Positions 10,985 to 25,400 of a stretch of DNA of 64,000 bases are shown here, piece after piece. The translations under genes were made by a program, and so were the position numbers. Position 1 is the stretch's first letter, and each line of letters opens with the position of its first letter. Under the pieces are notes generated by a model that was not told the origin of the DNA, made no database searches, and worked only from the letters and a program-made list of their open reading frames with translations. The stretch is taken from the NCBI GenBank assembly GCA_034231615.1, contig CM067307.1:6432513-6496512 (forward strand), written 5' to 3'. Source of the DNA: Meghimatium bilineatum (lineage: Eukaryota; Mollusca; Gastropoda; Stylommatophora; Philomycidae).

Positions 10985-11330
10985 GAGAAAAATTACTTCG
11001 TGTGAAATGAAATATCGAAGAAAAGCAGAAAACAGATCAAGAAGAAATCATGTGAGAAATGAAGAGATTACGAGAACTGTTGGAATAACATCCGTCGTCA
11101 GATATATTGAAAACCAGAGACTGAAATGGTTCTGCCACTTAATGAGAATGAAGTGGACATACATGCTACTAGCAAGGGCATACAACATGAACATTGAAAT
11201 AGCAAGAGGCAGAAGAAGACCAAAAAAGAAGCTGGACTGAAGGAGTTATCACGATTCCGAGAAGTCACAATATTACTGCATATCAAGCGGGCCATTGCCT
11301 GAAAATCGATCTTTTTTCACATCTTGCGAC
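10985..11330 (+). mobile_element. RTE-like LINE, 3' end of the ORF
   Basis: The frame reads 'HVRNEEITRTVGITSVVRYI', 'NQRLKWFCHLMRM' and 'ARGRRRPKKKLD', matching the '(R)xRNEEIxRxxG...LxWxGHxxRM...GRxRxxW' C-terminal signature of RTE-like elements. After the stop, AATCGATCTTTTTTCACATC and TGCGACGCCAACAAACGC run into (GATA)n. It holds one copy of the stretch that is amplified about 45-fold at 50170-52305, and so shows the ancestral arrangement. Confidence 0.8.
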
Positions 11331-11353
11331 GCCAACAAACGCAGAGAAAAGAT

Positions 11354-15213
<3,860 letters not shown>

Positions 15214-16150
15214 CTGGAGACTGGAGTATTACTGGTTATTGAATGAAGTGCAATCATGATTGTCTTAATATACAATCAATCAATCAATCAATCAATTAAA
15301 TCTGTTCTATACTTGAATATTGTTACATTCATTCTGTGTTAAGATGGCGTTCAGATAGTCCGGTTAGGCCTGGCGCGTATTGACGAGAATATTCAGCTGT
15401 TGCTTGCCAGGACAACAATGTCATCACTTACGATCCGTGTGGTCTTCATCTTACGCCGTTAAGCATACCTCTCTGTCTCATTCTACCTCGTTCTTGTCAC
15501 CTTGTCGAGCAGGTGAGGAGAGGCTATTGTAGTCGCTCCAGTTGTAAAGTGAGGCGGGTGTGGCGAGTCAGGCCAAATTTTGAAAGAGATCTCATCAGAA
15601 TATCTGCTGTAAGTTTAGTTTGGCCTTCCAGTTACGAGAGCTCTTCACTGTGTGAAGGAAGTGCGGTATGGAAACTTGATCGCAATTCTTTTGTGTTGCC
15701 TGTTTGTACAATACGATCTTACTGGTCGCAGTCCCGTTCGTTTATGTTTAACTTTTCCCACTCCAGCAACAAAAACCCGGTATAGAATATTTAGCCAGTG
15801 ACTATTGACAAAACTGTCGTCGGTACATAAAAGTTGTCTTTTTATGGATATACCTTCACTGTGACTGCTTCTCTCTGGGCTCTTCTTCACATAAACTTCT
15901 GTAAGGGCGTCTCTTCTGATTGAAAGAAGGTGTACATAGCAACGCGTGCACTATTTACTTACTTCAGAATTGAAGATCTCTGGAGATGTTGGCACAGCCC
16001 AATAAACAAGAGACGGAGTTTGGGGTGGGCGGAGAACTCTAAAAGCTTCAGTCTCACGTTATGTTGAATTATCGGCCGTTCTAACTTGTGTTTGTGGAAC
16101 TGTAGTTTGTTTTACGTAAGATCTACTAGAAACAATTCCAGAATGGAGAT
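15214..16150. other. Unassigned stretch, less repetitive and more GC-rich
   Basis: A short (AATC)n run lies at about 15269-15297. After it comes apparently single-copy DNA with AAGATGGCG (about 15343), GGCGCGTATTGACG, and a donor-like GAGCAGGTGAGGAG (about 15507-15520). A non-coding first exon is possible, but nothing here proves transcription. The frames at 15513-15785 (+) and 15645-15890 (-) match no family I know. Confidence 0.4.
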
Positions 16151-16157
16151 TAAACGC

Positions 16158-16300
16158 GTAGATAACATGGGCAAAAGATGGGCACAGCATAGATAAGATG
16201 AACAAATCATAAATAAGGTGGGCAAAAGGTGGGCAAAGCATAGATATGATGGGATAATCATAGATAAGATAGACAAATCATAGGTAAGACGGGCAAAGCT
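16158..16300. repeat. Degenerate repeat of about 30 bp, 4-5 units
   Basis: It is built from CATAGATAAGATGGGCAAA-like blocks with many substitutions. Confidence 0.65.
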
Positions 16301-16356
16301 TGGAACAGGGCAAGGAAGTTGTGGTAATCACTGGAAACACATAATACATACAAATC

Positions 16357-16390
16357 GAAGTTTCCGCCTAAAAGTCTTTATCAGGACTAC
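16357..16390 (-). other. 'CTGATAAAG...GGCGGAAAC' cassette (copy 2)
   Basis: On the minus strand: CCTGATAAAGACTTTTAGGC, then GGAAACTTCG. It shares TCCTGATRAAGACTTTT with the 36157 copy. In this copy the ACGTC after GAAA is not kept. Confidence 0.5.
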
Positions 16391-16619
16391 ATACACAACA
16401 AAAAACGCCGAGCACGAATCGCACAAAAGATAAGAAATGACATGATTTGGGGTGCTAAACACACACACACCCCACAGAATAACGGGAGCACAGAAAAATA
16501 ACGCAGTGATCTGTCATGCAAATCGAAAGAAGTGATTAAAGAATGTTGAGGCTTTGTTTGCTATTTTTCTGTGCTCACTCTCTGATAAGCAACAGGGAAG
16601 TTCGTGTGATTTCCGCCGG

Positions 16620-16710
16620 GGAGGGTGAAGTACGTTGTGCTGCTGGTTTACAGTATAGCTGCATTATTTGCACCTCGGAAGGCCCAGCTCATCCGCTTTC
16701 CTCGTATCTT
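16620..16710 (-). mobile_element. SINE-B fragment
   Basis: TACGTTGTGCTGCTGGTTTA, AGTATAGCTGCATTATTTGC and CCAGCTCATCCGCTTTC match the central block of SINE-B/SINE-A (AATGCGTTGTGTCATGGTTT, ACAGC...GCG). Confidence 0.6.
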
Positions 16711-16954
16711 TAGTTCGGGTAGTAGACTTGTGACAGCTTTCCTACATGTCGCAAGTCGATGGATATGTATCGACTCTATGCCGTGGCGGTTTTACACCAA
16801 GTGTGCTTGGACTTTACAGGCCAAAACATATCCATGGTTAGCAGTATCCGTGAAGACGGAAGTCAGGGATTTAGGTTTGGGTCGACTACGTCAATCACGC
16901 ACGAGGTGTTCCTCTGCCAGTAAACTCGTTTGGCGTAATTAGACGTGGCTTCCA

Positions 16955-17765
16955 TTTGTTGTCTTCGTGAGCATGGTTCGGTATGTTATCCATCCAAAGC
17001 AAGTGATGATGACCATTTGTTACATCCACGTTTGAAATTCAATTAGAGTTATGTCCTTGCTTTTGAGTTCGTAGATGGTTAATAAGCCCTATTCGAGCTG
17101 TAAATGTTCTTGGACAGTTCGGGCATGGAATGACCACTGTAGACGCTTTTTTGGTCTATCCCTGACTTTCAAGCTACTTTCCACTGTTGAGCTGTTGCAT
17201 TTCTCCTTTTTTCACTAGATGACGCGCTCTTTTTGACTATAGAACGCCATGTAGATCTATTTTGCGCAAATTCTTCCCATGTACCATGGTCTTTTTCAGA
17301 ATTTTCAGTGAGGTCTTTAAGGAATCCTTGTAGCGCTTCTTTTGGCCACCTAGAGATCGTGTACCCTTCTCCAACTCACCATAGAGAAGTATCTTTGGCA
17401 GGCGATGATCTTGCATACGCACCAAATGACCTGTTCAACAAATCTGTGTCTACATCAGTATAGTGTCAATGCTGGGGATACCAGATCTGTCAAGGATTGT
17501 TGTATCCGGAACATTGTTATGCCATCTGATAATCATGACTTTTATGAGACAAGTTGTGTGAAATTGATTACGCTATCTCACATGACGTCTATACACAGTC
17601 CATGTTTCACTAGCGTATAACATCACTAGAAATACTACTGCTTTGTAAACTTTCAGCTTAGTCTGTAGATTAATGCCATGTCTACGCCACAAATTTGCGT
17701 ACAATCTGCCGAAAGTGCTGCTTACCTTGACGATCTTTGTATACACTTCATCAACAACGTTGGTA
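16955..17765 (-). mobile_element. LINE 3' region with a C-terminal C2H2 zinc finger
   Basis: Minus-strand pieces in order: 'VDEVYTKIVKVSSTFGRLYA' and 'LKVYKAVVFLVMLYASETWT' (RT thumb), 'GHLVRMQDHRLPKILLYGEL', 'GGQKKRYKDSLKTSLK', then 'CPNCPRTFTARIGLINHL' with spacing C-x2-C-x12-H-x4-H (His of 'NHLRTQKQGH'). This layout (RT end, KKRYKDxLK, terminal C2H2 finger) is a recurrent LINE type in invertebrates. Stops and frame changes show it is dead. Its 5' edge abuts the 45-bp array at 17770. Confidence 0.82.
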
Positions 17766-17769
17766 TTTT

Positions 17770-18090
17770 GTAATAGACACAGACGGGGCAACACAGCGAC
17801 CTGCCACGTATGTTGTAAGAGACACAGACGAGGCAACACAGCGACCTGCCACGTATGTTGTAAGAGACACAGACGAGGCAACACAGCGACCTCCTATGCA
17901 TGTTGTAAAAGACACAGATGAGGCAACACAGCGACCTGCCACGTATGTTGTAAGAGACACAGACGAGGCAACACAGCGACCTCCTATGCATGTTGTAAGA
18001 GACACAGACGAGGCAACACAGCGACCTCCTATGCATGTTGTAAGAGACACAGACGAGGCAACATAGCGACCTCCTATGCATGTTGTAAGA
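17770..18090. repeat. 45-bp minisatellite grown from the SINE-B 5' region, about 7 units
   Basis: The unit has GACACAGACGAGGCAACACA, GCGACCTGCCACGTATG and TTGTAAGA. The CATG-TTGTAAGAG part is the CATGTCGTAAGAGGCGACTA block of SINE-B, and the rest of a SINE-B copy follows immediately at 18090. Units with CCTATGCATG alternate with units with GCCACGTATG. Confidence 0.9.
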
Positions 18091-18345
18091 GCTGACTAAG
18101 GAAGTGTGTTGGTGAAGTTGGCTGTACCATCCCATAGGCAAAGTATCTCTAATAGCTCTCTGAAAGTGGATGTGTCAAGCCAAAAGGCACACAAATCTTA
18201 GCGAAGCTGTAAACTCTGACACATAACATTCTATTCTTTGGACTGCATACTGATAACAAGCCGGAGTTTGAACACACGCAGAAGGAGATGTAAGCCACGA
18301 CACAGTGCATTCTCCAGGCTGGATCATGATAATTCATAGGAATTT
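18085..18345 (+). mobile_element. SINE-B copy downstream of the 45-bp array
   Basis: GTAAGAGCTGACTAAGGAAG, GGCTGTACCATCCCATAGGC, GGATGTGTCAAGCC, GCGAAGCTGTAAACTCTGAC and TCTTTGGACTGCATACTGAT follow in order. This shows that the preceding array is an expansion of this copy's own 5' part. Confidence 0.82.
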
Positions 18346-18884
18346 GAGAAGAAAAAAAAACAGAAACGGATAAAGGAAACAAGGGCACCTCATATTTACA
18401 GTTTCCTTCAACTAAATACGAGGAGTCAATTAAATTGAAATATAGACCATATGCAAATTTTGGACAAAAAAATTTATAAATATAATCTCATACACCATAA
18501 CGTACCTGGCTAATTATATGTGCGTCCTCTGTTACTAAGCAACAATGTTGATGATGGCGCGGCGTGGGTGTCTTCCTTAACATGAATGATTACACAAACA
18601 CCGTGGGGGTAGCATAACACAGAATGCGAAGATAAAGTGATTCGACACCGGCCTGTGGTAGACGTTTGTGTTTATGTTTACATGTGGGTGATTGACAGCG
18701 ACTCAACCAATCACCTGTCGTGGAACGTCAGTCGCTACTTCCGGTACATCTAAAGCCAGATGAGCGTGCAGTGCGATTTTTTTACGGATGTGAGAGAAAA
18801 AACAAAACACGTGACTAGATGATGAGAGCAGATGTAATTTGGATATTGGCCACCACTTAACTCTAGCCAATTGTGCGTTGTGAA
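18346..18884. other. Unassigned stretch
   Basis: I see no gene or known repeat. The short frames have no recognisable motif. Confidence 0.45.
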
Positions 18885-18985
18885 CAGCATACAAACCCTT
18901 ACTAATATTTGAACAGCATACAAACCCTTACAAATATGTGAACAGCATGCAAACCCTTGCAAATATGTGAACAACGTGCAAACCT
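18885..18985. repeat. 29-bp repeat, about 3.5 units
   Basis: The unit contains TGAACAGCATACAAACCCTT and ACAAATATG. Confidence 0.85.
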
Positions 18986-19044
18986 TTATTATTAAGAGAT
19001 GAAAATACCAAGGTTGTAGAAAAGAGGAAAGTGTTTGGGTTGTT

Positions 19045-19160
19045 CCATTCCCCCCTCCCCCCTAAGAATTCAGAATATGATATTTGGTATTAGGACTTTA
19101 TGCAAAAGGTGGGTAACACCTCCACAGCCCCACCACCCCGTACTGAAAACGTATGTACAG
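19045..19160. repeat. Repeat E copy (C-run)
   Basis: CCCCCCTCCCCCCTAAGAA is followed by GGTATTAGGACTTTATGCAA and AGGTGGGTAACACCTCCAC. The order differs slightly from the other copies, so assignment is tentative. Confidence 0.45.
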
Positions 19161-19560
19161 CTCAGAAATGCCTCTGTAATGAAATGAATAGGTCAGTGTG
19201 TGGACAGTGTTAGAAATGAGAACAATATAGCAATCAGGACCGTAGATATGTGTTTTGTATGGAATGAGGGATGGGGTTTACTTTTGTTAAAAAGAGAAAC
19301 TAATGCTCCCGTTTTCCCGGATTATTTTTTTGATAGGCTTTTATCATCATTTCCTATAGGGGTTTGGGGTGTAAACAACAACCCCGCCCCATTATCTATG
19401 GGCGTGGCAGCAGCGAGATGTCACGAATATTGTAAGAGGCATCTGCGTTTGATCTCACACTCCTACAGGTAGTAGGAATTCGCTCATAGACCGAAATATC
19501 CTGTCTTATTGTTGACTGCATTGCTGAAACATCTAGCACATTCTATTTCAGCATCACTCT
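19161..19560. other. Unassigned stretch
   Basis: A plus-strand frame (19200-19472) shows no recognisable motif. CACGAATATTGTAAGAGGCA (about 19418) resembles the 5' block of SINE-B and may be a scrap of it. Confidence 0.4.
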
Positions 19561-19564
19561 TCGA

Positions 19565-20065
19565 TCTGGTGTTGCCAGGTCACGAGCGTGGAGCAAAGAA
19601 TAGCGACACTGTTATCTGTCAAGCATGTCGTAAGAGGTAACTAAGGAGGTCTTGGTGTAAAATTGGTTGTACCATCCCATATACGATCTAAATAATCCAG
19701 AAGTCAGATATTGTAATCTGATGTGTCAGACTGTCAGAAGTCATATTGTAATATGATGTGTCAGACTGCCACAAGTCATATTGTAATATGATGTGTCAGA
19801 CTGTCAGAAGTCATATTGTAATATAATGTGTCAGACTGTCAGAAGTCATATTGTAATCTGATGTGCCAGACTGTCAGAAGTCATATTGAAATCTGATGTG
19901 TCAGACTGTCAGAAGTCATATTGTAATCTGATGTGCCAGACTGTCAGAAGTCATATTGAAATCTGATGTGTCAGACCGCCAGAAGTCATATTGAAATAAT
20001 GACAATAATGACAACACGCACTCTGTTTTCTGGACTACATCTGCTGATCTGCAAGAGTTTAAGAA
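19565..20065 (+). mobile_element. SINE-B copy enlarged by an internal minisatellite
   Basis: The 5' part is full: GGTGTTGCCAGGTCACGAGC, GGAGCAAAGAATAGCGACAC, CATGTCGTAAGAGGTAACTA and GGTTGTACCATCCCATATAC. The middle is replaced by the array at 19690-19995. The 3' part resumes as TTTTCTGGACTACATCTGCT and GATCTGCAAGAGTTTAAGAA. The flanks prove that the array arose inside the SINE. Confidence 0.88.
19690..19995. repeat. 35-bp minisatellite inside SINE-B, about 9 units
   Basis: The unit holds AGTCATATTGTAATCTGATG and TGTCAGACTGTCAGA. SINE-B normally has one GAAGTC...GATGTGTCA here. The last units alternate TGTAATCTGATGTGCC and TGAAATCTGATGTGTC, a two-unit higher-order pattern. Confidence 0.93.
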
Positions 20066-20520
20066 TGTACACAACTCCTTAGTAGCTCCTTACCTGTCCA
20101 TCTCCTGATCTCCCCAGTTGTGTATCCTTCGTACGTCTTACTTCTCTTCCCCGGACTCTACCCGCAAGTATTCACTCTAACAATATATCATTTTTATTAT
20201 TTATATCTAAAATATTTTATTTTTTCATTTTTATCCCTGTTACTACTTCTTTCTTCCCAAGTGTTGTCAGAACCTCTTTGTTCATTTTCTTCTCCTATTT
20301 TGAATAGTTCTCCCTATTCCTCTATATATCAACATCTCAAAAACATCAATTCTGTCTTGTAGATATTTGTTCATGTCCATGTTTCAGAGCCAAGCATTAA
20401 GGTAGAGTAGATATAACATTTCATAATTCTCTTTCTTAGTATGTTATTTACATATATTCGTTATTTTTTCTCATGTCATTGAAAGTAGTTTTAGTCATTC
20501 CTATTTTTATTTTAACAAGT
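20066..20520. other. Pyrimidine-rich unassigned stretch
   Basis: T/C-rich DNA (20110-20350) resembles in composition the tract at 4560-4980, but I find no cassette at its end. The hydrophobic frame at 20120-20362 is a by-product of that composition. Confidence 0.45.
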
Positions 20521-20625
20521 AAAATCAAGTAGGAAGCGAGAGGATAAATTAAAAATTATTCAGACCAATGGGAATTGAACCAGTCCGTTCTGAAGGCACC
20601 AAATCGCATAATCACCAAATCAGAC
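20520..20625 (-). mobile_element. SINE-C copy (tRNA-like)
   Basis: On the minus strand the order is: GGTGCCTTCAGAACGGACTG, GTTCAATTCCCATTGGTCTG (B-box GGTTCAATTCC), then AATAATTTTTAATTTATCCTCTCGC-like sequence and a CTTCCTACTTGATTTTACTT end. It matches 29350-29455 and 33880-34042. Confidence 0.75.
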
Positions 20626-20722
20626 AGTGGGGAGAGTATCACTATCAGACAGTGAGGACAGTATCACTATCAGACAGTGAGGACAGTATCCCTACCAGAC
20701 AGTGGGGACAGTATCACTAAAT
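20625..20722. repeat. 25-bp repeat, 4 units
   Basis: The unit is ATCAGACAGTGAGGACAGTA plus TCACT, abutting the 5' end of the SINE-C copy. Confidence 0.88.
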
Positions 20723-20854
20723 TTGATAAGCCAGCAACAGTCCATTATAAAAAAAAGCAAACATCAAATCCAGTAGAAAAGCCAGCTGTGCTGGTTGGCA
20801 TCTTGTGACATCATTTTGTTAGGCTGATATACTATTCTCCACAAAATCCCACCA

Positions 20855-21150
20855 CAGCACGGGAGGTTGTTACATTCACCCGTCACAACACAGGAGGTTG
20901 TTACTTACAACACTCGTCACAACACTGGAGGCTGTTTATCACAACACCCGTCACAACACGAGAGGCTGTTACTCACATCCACCCGACACAACACAGGAGG
21001 CTGTTTCTCACAACACCCGTCACAACACGGGAGGCTGTTTCTCACAACAACCGTCACAACACGAGAGGCTGTTACTCACATCCACCCGTCACAACATGAG
21101 AGGCTGTTTCTCACAACACCCGTCACAACACGGGAGGCTGTTTCTCACAT
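20855..21150. repeat. 34-bp minisatellite, about 9 units
   Basis: The unit holds GGAGGCTGTTTCTCACAACA and CCCGTCACAACACG, with a subtype carrying GAGAGGCTGTTACTCACATC. The two subtypes recur in runs. Confidence 0.92.
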
Positions 21151-21639
21151 CCGATAGATTTTTTCTTCTTAAGATTCGTTTATTCCAATGAATGGTTAAC
21201 AAGTAGAGCTGAGAAGACTGGTGGCAATGTACTTGTGTTTGTGTCACAGGACCACCGTAGTTGAGTCAATGAGTAGAATACTCAACAGGCGTTCACAGAA
21301 AGTGTTGGCACGTACATTCATGCAGAAACCGGGAGATAAAGTGGCTAGGCCGCGGGTGAAGCAAAGCGTACACGTAAATAAGTATGATGAGCTGGCGTGA
21401 GAAATAGATGAACGTGGTAAACCACAACAAGATATTCTCACACTTGCTTACTCTTTGAAATTATGTTCTAGTTAGATCATCATTTTTCCAAGTTTTACTT
21501 GAAGTCGAAATAGGAAGTACACAGTAATTATAATCAGATCACAGTAATGGCATTGTGATCTGAAATATATGTTGTGAGAGGTGACTAAAAAAGGGTAAGG
21601 GTGAACTGCAGGTCTTCCAATATCACCATTCTTTTATTT
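21151..21639. other. Unassigned stretch
   Basis: I find nothing I can name. AGTAGAATACTCAACAGGCG lies at about 21270. No open frame has a motif. Confidence 0.4.
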
Positions 21640-21716
21640 CAACATTCGATATTTCGTATTTGATGTTTCGTATTTGATGTTTCGTATTTGATGTTTTGTA
21701 TTTGATGTTTCGTATA
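21640..21716. repeat. 15-bp repeat, 5 units
   Basis: The unit is TTTGATGTTTCGTAT, directly upstream of the LINE fragment at 21800. Confidence 0.88.
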
Positions 21717-21799
21717 TGAGAGTCGTGTAGCCGTATGGGTAGAACTTCAGCGTATATGTCAATGATAACGGTTATTTGGAAAAGTAACATTAGTGTTGG

Positions 21800-22265
21800 A
21801 GTGAAAGTCAAATGTATAAGTCACTGGTGCTTTCTGTTGTACTGTATGGTTGTGAGAGTTGGACACTCACTGTGGACATGGAGAGACCACCACAGGTTCT
21901 TGAGTGCAAATGCTACAGACGAATTCTACACATTTTTTTATAGAGAACATAAGACCAATCTGTACGTTAGAAATAAAGTAGAGATGTATGCCGGTGTACA
22001 AGAACCATTGCTTTCAATAGTGAAACGACGAAAATTAGCATGGTATTTGGACATGCATGCAGACATGATTCTTTGTCAAAAACAATACTGCAGGGAACTG
22101 TCGAAGGGTGAAGAAGAAGAGGAGGGCAAATAAAGACATGAATAGACACATCAAGGAATAGACAGGACAAGATTTTTCCTCACTCCTCCGCATCGTTGAA
22201 GATATAAATCGCTGGAGGATTCTGTGTTCTGAAGCATCCAATGTGGTACCCCTATGATGTGGTAC
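21800..22265 (+). mobile_element. LINE 3' fragment
   Basis: Pieces in different frames read 'SLVLSVVLYGCESWTLTVDM' (RT thumb) and 'LLSIVKRRKLAWYLDMHAD' (the KRxKLxWxGHxxR block). The end is GCATCCAATGTGGTACCCCT, the same terminal sequence found in tandem at 28703-28870. Frameshifts make it a pseudogene. Confidence 0.78.
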
Positions 22266-22269
22266 CCCT

Positions 22270-22470
22270 GACGGGTTACGGGTTTATTCATTCATTCAAT
22301 TTCTCAGAAACTTGAGGTCCCAGGTTCAGTCTACAGTTAGGACAAGGATTTTTGTCTTTCAGAGGTGCAATAAAAAATTCTTCTTGTGCACGTCGTCGCG
22401 GCGACAGCCATGCCAAGGCGGTCTTTATTTCCACAGGCAACAAGTCTCCCTGCGCTCCATAACAGGAAAA
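22270..22470. other. Possible tRNA-like SINE fragment
   Basis: AACTTGAGGTCCCAGGTTCA followed by GTCTACAG has a B-box-like GGTTCAGTC. Downstream are TTTCAGAGGTGCAATAAAAA and a GC-rich CGTCGTCGCGGCGAC patch. I cannot link it to another copy here. Confidence 0.35.
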
Positions 22471-22476
22471 CACGCA

Positions 22477-22612
22477 GTGGATGAGTACAAGAATAGACAG
22501 AAATAATGGATGAGTACAAGAAAAGACAGAAATAGTGGATGAGTACAAGAAAAAACAAAAATAATGGATGAGTACAAGAAAAGATAAAAATGATGCATTA
22601 GTACAAGAAAAG
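22477..22612. repeat. 29-bp repeat, about 4.5 units
   Basis: The unit is GGATGAGTACAAGAAAAGAC plus AGAAATAAT. Confidence 0.88.
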
Positions 22613-23595
22613 ATCGTGGTGGTCAGAGAAAAAACAAATTAAATAAAACTAACAAATAAGAAAAAGTAGTTTTAAGAAAATGGAAAAAAAAAATGCAAAT
22701 AAAAAAGGAAGTACAAACAAAACACTCGAGTAGGGATGAAAGAGAAGAAAAAGACACAAGATGTGAAAGAATATACCTAGAATTAAGACACAGAAGAATG
22801 CATCAAGTCACTTGTGATATTATATTTGTTGCGGTTTTTTTCCTCTTTGTAGATGGAAATTCCATTCATTCTTTACAGCAGTCTAGGCCAGCATTATAGA
22901 ATCATCCGCGTACGTTTGCTTCGTGCCAGGACTAGATAAGACATTTAGAAAGAACCCATTGATATTAATGTCACCAAGCACCGGCGGCCATTTTGAAAAT
23001 GTCATCGAGACAGGAAGTTGTGTGGAAAAAATAGGAAACTCGTTTTGCTATCGGGCATTCCCGCTAATGATAGCCGGAAGAGAAATGGAGTCAAGAGTGG
23101 TGAAGGACAGGCCATGAAACTAACCAGTTGTGTGTGCTATCTTATCAAAGGCATTGAATTTAAGGCAACCACAGAATCAAAATAATCGAACAAGGGGAAG
23201 ACAATGAAGTTTCTGAATTCTTGCAACGGTCTCACAATACGTAATGTGATATACTTGGCTGGAAACTGAAGCTCCCGGAGTCTCATCATAGAACAAAGAT
23301 AAACTATCCGGGAGTAGACATATAAAGAAAAAGAGAGAAATTAGGAGAAATATCACAGGATTTTGTGTGTACGAATGAGCAGGCATGGAAACCTAAGCGA
23401 TACACGAACATAGTTTTATCAAGATCGTAGATAACGTGGGGGGGGGGGGACTAAGTGGTTAAGAATTAGACAACCCTTCTTAGGGTTACATAAGCGTATA
23501 GAATTTAGAGTTAAATAAACTAACTTTCATTTACTTTCAGTTTTAAGTGTTACTCCACACACACACACGCGCGCGCGTACACACAAATATATTTT
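22613..23595. other. Unassigned stretch
   Basis: The 5' part is A-rich. There is a G-run at about 23440-23449, and (CA)n followed by (GC)n at about 23558-23577. No coding signal is recognised. Confidence 0.45.
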
Positions 23596-23599
23596 CATT

Positions 23600-24330
23600 C
23601 CCCAGGTATGTTGTTGTTTCACTTCGCAGGTATGTTATTGTTTCAATCCGTAAGTATGTTGTTGTTTCATTCCCCAGGTGTATTGTTGTTTCCCTCCGCA
23701 GTTATGTTGCTGTTTCATTTCCACGGTAGGTTGTTGTTTCAGTCCCTATATATATTGTTTTTTCCCTCCGCATGTATGTTGTTGTTTCATTTCCCAGGTA
23801 TGTTGTTGTTTCACTCTGCAGGTATGATGTTGTTTCATTTCCCAGGTATGTTGTTGTTTCCGTCCGCATGTCTGTTGTTGTTTCATTTCCCAGGTATGTT
23901 GTTGTTTCATTTCCCAGGTATGTTGTTGTTTCATTTCCCAGGTATGTTGTTGTTTCATTTCCCAGGTATGTTGTTGTTTCCGTCCGCATGTCTGTTGTTG
24001 TTTCATTTCCCAGGTATGTTGTTGTTTCACTCCGCAGGTATGTTGTTGTTTCACTCCGCAGGTATGATGTTGTTTCATTTCCAATATAGGTTGTTGTTTC
24101 ACTCCGCAGGTATGTTGTTGTTTCATTTCCAATGTATGTTGTTGTTTCAGTCCCTACGTATGTTGTTGTTTTACTCACAGGGATGTTGTTATTTCACTCC
24201 CCATGTATGTTCTGGTTTCACTCCCCAGGTATGTTGTTCTTTGTGTTTTACTCCCCACGTATGTTGGTGTTTCACTCCCCAGGTATGTTCTTGTTTCACT
24301 TCCCAGGTATATTGCTCGCTTCCAGGTTAC
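23600..24330. repeat. 24-bp minisatellite, about 30 units
   Basis: The unit is GTATGTTGTTGTTTCATTTC plus CCAG; variants have CTCCGCAG, CGTCCGCAT or CAGTCCCTA in place of CATTTCCCAG. The eight-codon period keeps frames open in both directions (MLLFHFPG on plus, EMKQQHTW on minus). It abuts a SINE-A body at 24318, and the unit resembles that SINE's ATTTCCAGCAGGATGTAGTC, so it may be SINE-derived. Confidence 0.92.
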
Positions 24331-24390
24331 AGTCGCGTTGCGTAGCTGTTTTATTTGCACAATGGCTCGACACATCAGTTTTTGTTGTCA
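24318..24390 (-). mobile_element. SINE-A 5' part next to the 24-bp array
   Basis: GCGTTGCGTAGCTGTTTTAT, TTGCACAATGGCTCGACACA and TCAG match the GCGTTGTGCCGCCGTTTTAT, TTGCGCCAATGGCCCGGCAC block of the copy at 46790-46965. Confidence 0.7.
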
Positions 24391-24534
24391 CCTATTGTTA
24401 TAAAACAGAAGTTCTCAACCTTTATCAGATGGCGATCACTGGGATGTGAACACATATCCTAAAGGGAAATGTTTGAAATCATCCGAACATCTCCATCTAA
24501 GAAACTGTGCAAATCCCTAAGTCATATTATGATA

Positions 24535-24745
24535 TGAATACAGAGAAGTGACCCTTTTACCTGTCATGCATGTCGCAAAAAGCGACTACGAAGACTGTGG
24601 GGTGGATTTGGCTGTCCCTTTACATAGAGGGTCTTAATAATCCAGCCATGCTGAAGTAGAATGTGTCAAGATAAAGGTGTAGCTATCGCAGCAAAGCTAC
24701 AAACTATGAAAAAACACATTTCTTTCTCTGGACTCATCATCATCA
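24535..24745 (+). mobile_element. SINE-B copy
   Basis: It contains CCTGTCATGCATGTCGCAAA, AAGCGACTACGAAGACTG, GGGGTGGATTTGGCTGTCCC, CATGCTGAAGTAGAATGTGT, GCAGCAAAGCTACAAACTAT and a TTTCTTTCTCTGGACTCATC 3' block. The tail joins the LINE fragment at 24745. Confidence 0.82.
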
Positions 24746-25345
24746 GGTGCCATGCCGGCTGGCGTAGACGATCATGGTTCTCCACAGCTCTCTGTCCACA
24801 GTATTATGTATCAAGGTCGTTGTTGTTTCCTTGCCGTGCCAGGTTGTTAAACTGTCTAATATTTTCTTACGTTGTCGCCCTCTGTCTCTGTTGCGTTCAA
24901 TTTTGCCTGTTGTGACTATGTTCTCTAAACCTGCCTGTCTCATGAAGTGGCCAAAAAAAAAGAAGATTGCATTTTTCTTATATTGTTGATTAAGGTCCGT
25001 TTCGCATTTGACTCTTTCAACACCTCTACATTAGATTGTATGGCATTCCATAGTATTCTCAGCATTCTTCTGTAGAACCACATCTTTTGCCTCTAATTTC
25101 CCACTTTCCAGTTTGTTTATTGTCCAAGACTCGCACCCATATGTTAGTATAGGAGTTATATAGCACTGCAGAACTCTCTTTCTCACCTCTAATGACACGG
25201 TCATATTACACAATATATTTTTCATTTTTCTGAATGTTGTTTTTGCCTGTCCTATTCTGCATCTTATTTCTGTTGAACTTCTTCCATCTGCTGTAATCAT
25301 TGTACCTAAATATTTGAATTGGTGGACCTGTTTCTCTGGACTACA
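24745..25345 (-). mobile_element. RTE-like LINE, RT thumb to C-terminus
   Basis: Reading minus: 'MITADGRSSTEIRCRIGQAK' and 'ILTYGCESWTINKLESGKLE' (25300-25090), then after a break 'MRQAGLENIVTTGKIERNRD' and 'GRQRKKILDSLTTWHG' (24943-24850), ending 'WRTMIVYASRHGT'. The '(Y)GCESWT...GxIxGxRxRGRQRxxxxD' order is the RTE-like C-terminal signature. One frame break (about 24960-25030) makes it defective. Confidence 0.85.
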
Positions 25346-25400
25346 TCCTGATAATAATCTTCAGGGTTCAGATATTGAACCCAGGACAAGAAGAAGAGCT
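25328..25400 (+). mobile_element. SINE 3' scrap
   Basis: TTTCTCTGGACTACATCCTG followed by ATAATAATCT is the shared 3' block of SINE-A/B. The GACAAGAAGAAGAGC at about 25384 could be its tail. Confidence 0.45.
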
